7,211 nt of DNA from an uncultured Christensenella sp. (GTDB taxonomy: Bacteria; Bacillota; Clostridia; Christensenellales; UBA3700), in the NCBI GenBank assembly GCA_910584035.1, contig CAJTZR010000096.1, forward strand, positions 1-7,211, in the 5' to 3' direction. Under the pieces are notes generated by a model. That model did not search any database, was not told the origin of the DNA, and was given only the letters and a program-made list of their open reading frames with translations. Both the position numbers and the translations under genes were made by a program. Shown here piece by piece: positions 4,718-7,211 of the stretch (position 1 is the first letter of the stretch; the number at the start of each line of letters is the position of its first letter).

Positions 4718-4993
4718 GGAAATTAAATGTAAGTGCTTATAAATTTTCAAATAATAAATGATAAGTATTGCATAAAAGTATACTTGAACAATTTTATCAA
4801 GAACTTTTGGGGGTAGTGATTTAGTTGTAAATTTATTAAGGAATAAAACAATTAACTTAGAAATATATTGCAAGAGATTTTTGGTTGTGTTGGTAATAAT
4901 GGAATAATAATTTTTGAAAAAATAGTAACTAAATTAAAAAATGGAAATAAACATTCGATATCGGAGTAAAAATTTATTTAAATAATAAGCAAT

Positions 4994-4998
4994 GGAGG
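4994..4998 (+). promoter_or_regulatory. Ribosome binding site that sets the first feoA start
   Basis: GGAGG here is 6 bases before the ATG at 5005. An in-frame TTG at 4999 touches the site directly and cannot be used, so the protein starts with MPIVLAP. Confidence 0.85.
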
Positions 4999-5004
4999 TT
5001 GAGT

Positions 5005-5217
5005 ATGCCAATAGTATTAGCTCCAGTAGATAAGGAACTGGTAGTTTTAAAAATTGTGTCTAATCAAGATATTAAAAGGCATCTTGAAGATTTGGGAATC
5101 ATAGTTGGTAGTAGCATTAAATTAATTAGCAAAAATGGTGGTAATGTCATTTGTGAAATTAAGAATGACAGAGTGGCTTTGGATACAGAGACTGCGATGA
5201 AAATATTTGTGGCTTGA
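5005..5217 (+). CDS. feoA: FeoA family ferrous iron transport protein A (first copy)
   Basis: This is a small cytoplasmic SH3-like protein of 70 residues. FeoA partners FeoB in Fe2+ uptake, probably by acting on its cytoplasmic GTPase part. The FeoA pattern is visible: KRHLEDLGIIVGSSIKLISKNGGNVICEIKNDRVALDTETAMKI, with the LxxLG(I/L)xxG turn, the beta strands and a late basic segment followed by the conserved ALD...A stretch. It is more diverged than the second copy and lacks the APLGDP signature. It begins the operon and ends 9 bases before the second feoA. The ATG was chosen over an upstream TTG because of the ribosome binding site spacing. Confidence 0.9.
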   Translation: MPIVLAPVDKELVVLKIVSNQDIKRHLEDLGIIVGSSIKLISKNGGNVICEIKNDRVALDTETAMKIFVA

Positions 5218-5226
5218 GGTGGCAGT

Positions 5227-5460
5227 ATGCAAAAGATATTAAGCGATTTTAAAATCGGTGAGAGGGGAATTATTAAGGCAGTTAAAGGCGAAGGCAAGGT
5301 TAGACGCAGATTATTCGATATGGGCGTTACACCTGGTGCAGAAGTTTTACTTAGAAAAAAAGCCCCTTTAGGTGACCCACTTGAAATTAATATACGTAAC
5401 TATGAATTAACTTTGAGGAAAGTTGAGGCATCTTGTGTAACTTTGGAGGTTGTTGAATGA
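5227..5460 (+). CDS. feoA: FeoA family ferrous iron transport protein A (second copy)
   Basis: This is a 77-residue SH3-like protein with the classical FeoA signature: RRRLFDMGVTPGAEVLLRKKAPLGDPLEINIRNYELTLRKVEA. The DMGxTPG turn, APLGDP loop and YELxLRK strand are all present. It is expected to bind or regulate FeoB in the cytoplasm. GAGGTGG ends 4 bases before the ATG and overlaps the first feoA's stop. The stop codon of this gene overlaps the feoB start (ATGA), so FeoA and FeoB production is translationally coupled. Confidence 0.95.
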   Translation: MQKILSDFKIGERGIIKAVKGEGKVRRRLFDMGVTPGAEVLLRKKAPLGDPLEINIRNYELTLRKVEASCVTLEVVE

Positions 5461-7211
5461 AAGCTCAAGATAACAAAAACGAAATTATGGTTATCCCAAA
5501 ATCAAAACCAAAGCGGTTTGCGTTGGTAGGTAATCCTAATTGTGGTAAAACAACTTTGTTTAACAACTTGACTGGTAGTACAGCACATACTGGCAACTGG
5601 CCAGGTGTTACGGTTGATAGACGTGAGGGTGAGTATAAAAAGTGTCCCGAACCAGTGTTTATAGTAGATTTACCTGGTATATATTCTTTGTCACCATACA
5701 CACCAGAGGAAGTTGTGTCAAGGAATTTTATACTTGACGAAAAACCAGATTGCATTATCAATATAATTGATGCGACTAACCTTGAGAGAAACTTGTATCT
5801 TACAACTCAAGTTATGGAGATTGATGTTCCAGTAATCATTGCATTGAATATGATTGACGAGGTAAAAAAGAGCGGTGATACCATTGATGCAGAAGTGCTT
5901 GAGAAAAAAATAGGTGTGCCAGTTGTGGCAATATCCGCACTTAAAGGTGAGGGAACAACTGAGCTTATGGATAGAGCCTATGAGATTGCATTGCAAAAAC
6001 GAGAGGGCTTTACAGTACTTGAGCAATCAAAGCTAAGTCATTTGATTAACGATGTTGCAATTGCACTAAAAGGACAAGACATTGAAAATCCATTATTCCA
6101 CGCAGTAAAACTTGTGGAAAGTGACGAACTTGAGGTCGCAGCACACGAGCCATTGCTTGAGATGATTGATAACTTTAAAGCTACTTTCAAAGACGATATT
6201 TTTGGCGTGGACTTTGAGGCACTTATCGCTGATGGCAGATATAAGTACATATCCAAAAATTATTCTACCGCTTTGACAAGAAATAGCAAAACAGATAAAT
6301 CTAAATTGACTAAGTCAGACAAAATTGATAGAGTACTTACTCACAGAATTTGGGGTATTCCAATGTTCTTGTTGATTTTGTTTACAATATTCCATTTGGT
6401 ATTTAGCGAAAACTTTTTGTTTATTGGTGCAGCTTTGGGAAAAGACTGGGTAAGCTTGGACGGCACTGCATTTGCGGGTGTATTTGGTAGTGGCGGAATT
6501 AACTCACCAGGTGCTATTCTGCAAGGCTTGATGGAAGTATTTATGACTTGGATAACGGATAGTGTTGCTGGCTGGCTAGTCAATGCACCAGCTTGGGTGA
6601 CTGGGTTATTGTGTGATGGTATTTTGGGTGGTCTTTCCGCAGTGTTATCATTTATACCGCAAATATTATTGTTATTAATGTTATTCTCAATTTTAGAGGA
6701 TACTGGTTATATGGCAAGAGTTGCGTTTATCCTAGATAGAATATTGCGTAAATTTGGTTTGAGTGGTAGAGCATTTATGCCAATGATTATGGGCTTTGGT
6801 TGTTCTGTACCCGCTATGATAAACACAAGGACTTTAGCGGACGAAAACGAGAGAGTCGCTACAATACGTGTAATTCCATTTTTTAGTTGCGGTGCTAAGT
6901 TGCCAATTTTGACTGCAATAGCTGGCGGTATTGTTATGACTTGGGGGATTGGCAATGCGGATATTATAACTTATTCTATGTATGTGATTGGAATTGTTAC
7001 TGCAATAATATCTGTAGTATTAATGAAGTCAACTACTATGAAAGGCGATGCAGCACCATTCATAATGGAATTGCCTAATTATCGTTTGCCACAATTTAAA
7101 AGCTTAATGTTACTTATGTGGGATAAAGCAAAACATTTTATCCAAAAAGCATTTACAATTATTTTGGCATCTACAATAGTAATTTGGTTTGTGTCACACT
7201 TTAGCTTTGAT
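5457..7211 (+). CDS. feoB: Ferrous iron transport protein B (FeoB), 3' end beyond the window
   Basis: FeoB is the membrane Fe2+ transporter with an N-terminal G-protein domain. The frame stays open from the ATG at 5457 to the window edge, giving 585 residues. GTPase motifs are G1 GNPNCGKTT (25-33), G2 threonine in GNWPGVTVD (T52), G3 DLPG (71-74), G4 NMID (131-134) and G5 SALKGEG (160-166). A helical linker follows to about residue 295, then membrane segments start near IWGIPMFLLILF (298 on). The Gate motifs are present: GFGCSVPA (446-453) and PFFSCGAKLP (474-483), with C449 and C478. Known FeoB proteins run to about 650-770 residues, so the last membrane helices are missing here only because the window ends. 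GGAGG (5445-5449) lies 7 bases before the ATG, which overlaps the second feoA stop. Confidence 0.97.
   Translation, partial: MKAQDNKNEIMVIPKSKPKRFALVGNPNCGKTTLFNNLTGSTAHTGNWPGVTVDRREGEYKKCPEPVFIVDLPGIYSLSPYTPEEVVSRNFILDEKPDCIINIIDATNLERNLYLTTQVMEIDVPVIIALNMIDEVKKSGDTIDAEVLEKKIGVPVVAISALKGEGTTELMDRAYEIALQKREGFTVLEQSKLSHLINDVAIALKGQDIENPLFHAVKLVESDELEVAAHEPLLEMIDNFKATFKDDIFGVDFEALIADGRYKYISKNYSTALTRNSKTDKSKLTKSDKIDRVLTHRIWGIPMFLLILFTIFHLVFSENFLFIGAALGKDWVSLDGTAFAGVFGSGGINSPGAILQGLMEVFMTWITDSVAGWLVNAPAWVTGLLCDGILGGLSAVLSFIPQILLLLMLFSILEDTGYMARVAFILDRILRKFGLSGRAFMPMIMGFGCSVPAMINTRTLADENERVATIRVIPFFSCGAKLPILTAIAGGIVMTWGIGNADIITYSMYVIGIVTAIISVVLMKSTTMKGDAAPFIMELPNYRLPQFKSLMLLMWDKAKHFIQKAFTIILASTIVIWFVSHFSFD

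Larger units (their letters stand above)
3652..5004. other. Long non-coding stretch between mscS and the feo operon
   Basis: About 1.35 kb with no convincing protein gene on either strand. Reading frames here are short, lack ribosome binding sites and encode low-complexity or Phe/Ile/Asn-rich strings typical of AT-rich noncoding DNA. It contains the terminators, promoters, palindromes and repeats listed separately. It may hold small RNAs, remnants of a decayed gene, or a long feo leader. Confidence 0.6.

Noticed and set aside
5064..6955. Several leftward reading frames opposite feoA and feoB
   Set aside because: All are antisense to strongly conserved FeoA and FeoB coding sequence and have no family features.

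Overview
The window is AT-rich (roughly 30% G+C by eye) and looks like an anaerobic, low-GC Gram-positive bacterium, probably an uncultured gut-type member of the Clostridia. The clues are strong GGAGG-type ribosome binding sites, consensus sigma-A promoters with 17-base spacers, a C_GCAxxG_C_C protein paired with a Cytidylate_kin2-type kinase, and a feoA-feoA-feoB ferrous iron operon. The species cannot be named from the sequence.

Layout. Positions 1-299 have no gene but are densely structured: two copies of a domain of about 90-115 bases, both foldable on the + strand into the same four-way (cloverleaf) junction, joined by a linker with two more hairpins. Positions 530-973 (-) encode a GNAT acetyltransferase. 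A two-gene operon on the - strand follows: a cytidylate kinase-like protein (1817-2443) is read first, then a C_GCAxxG_C_C protein (1353-1814), with a perfect consensus promoter at 2507-2535 and a terminator at 1281-1328. An MscS-type mechanosensitive channel (2752-3651, +) is divergent from that operon. About 1.35 kb without a convincing gene follows (3652-5004). It holds terminator-like hairpins, an orphan promoter plus ribosome binding site, a foldable element, a perfect consensus promoter with a 16-base palindrome just downstream, and AT-rich tandem repeats. The feo operon starts at 5005: two small FeoA proteins, then FeoB, which runs off the right edge at residue 585.

How the genes work together. 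The feo genes form one unit: FeoB imports Fe2+ and the FeoA proteins are its cytoplasmic SH3-like partners. The kinase-like/C_GCAxxG pair is translationally coupled, so the two probably share a process, but that process is not known. The acetyltransferase and the channel appear to be stand-alone genes.

The most unusual item is the double cloverleaf at the left edge. The stems are kept in the same or nearly the same register while their sequences differ, and the G-T pairs fit only if the + strand is the RNA. It is a candidate structured noncoding RNA of a class I do not recognise; it may continue to the left of the window.
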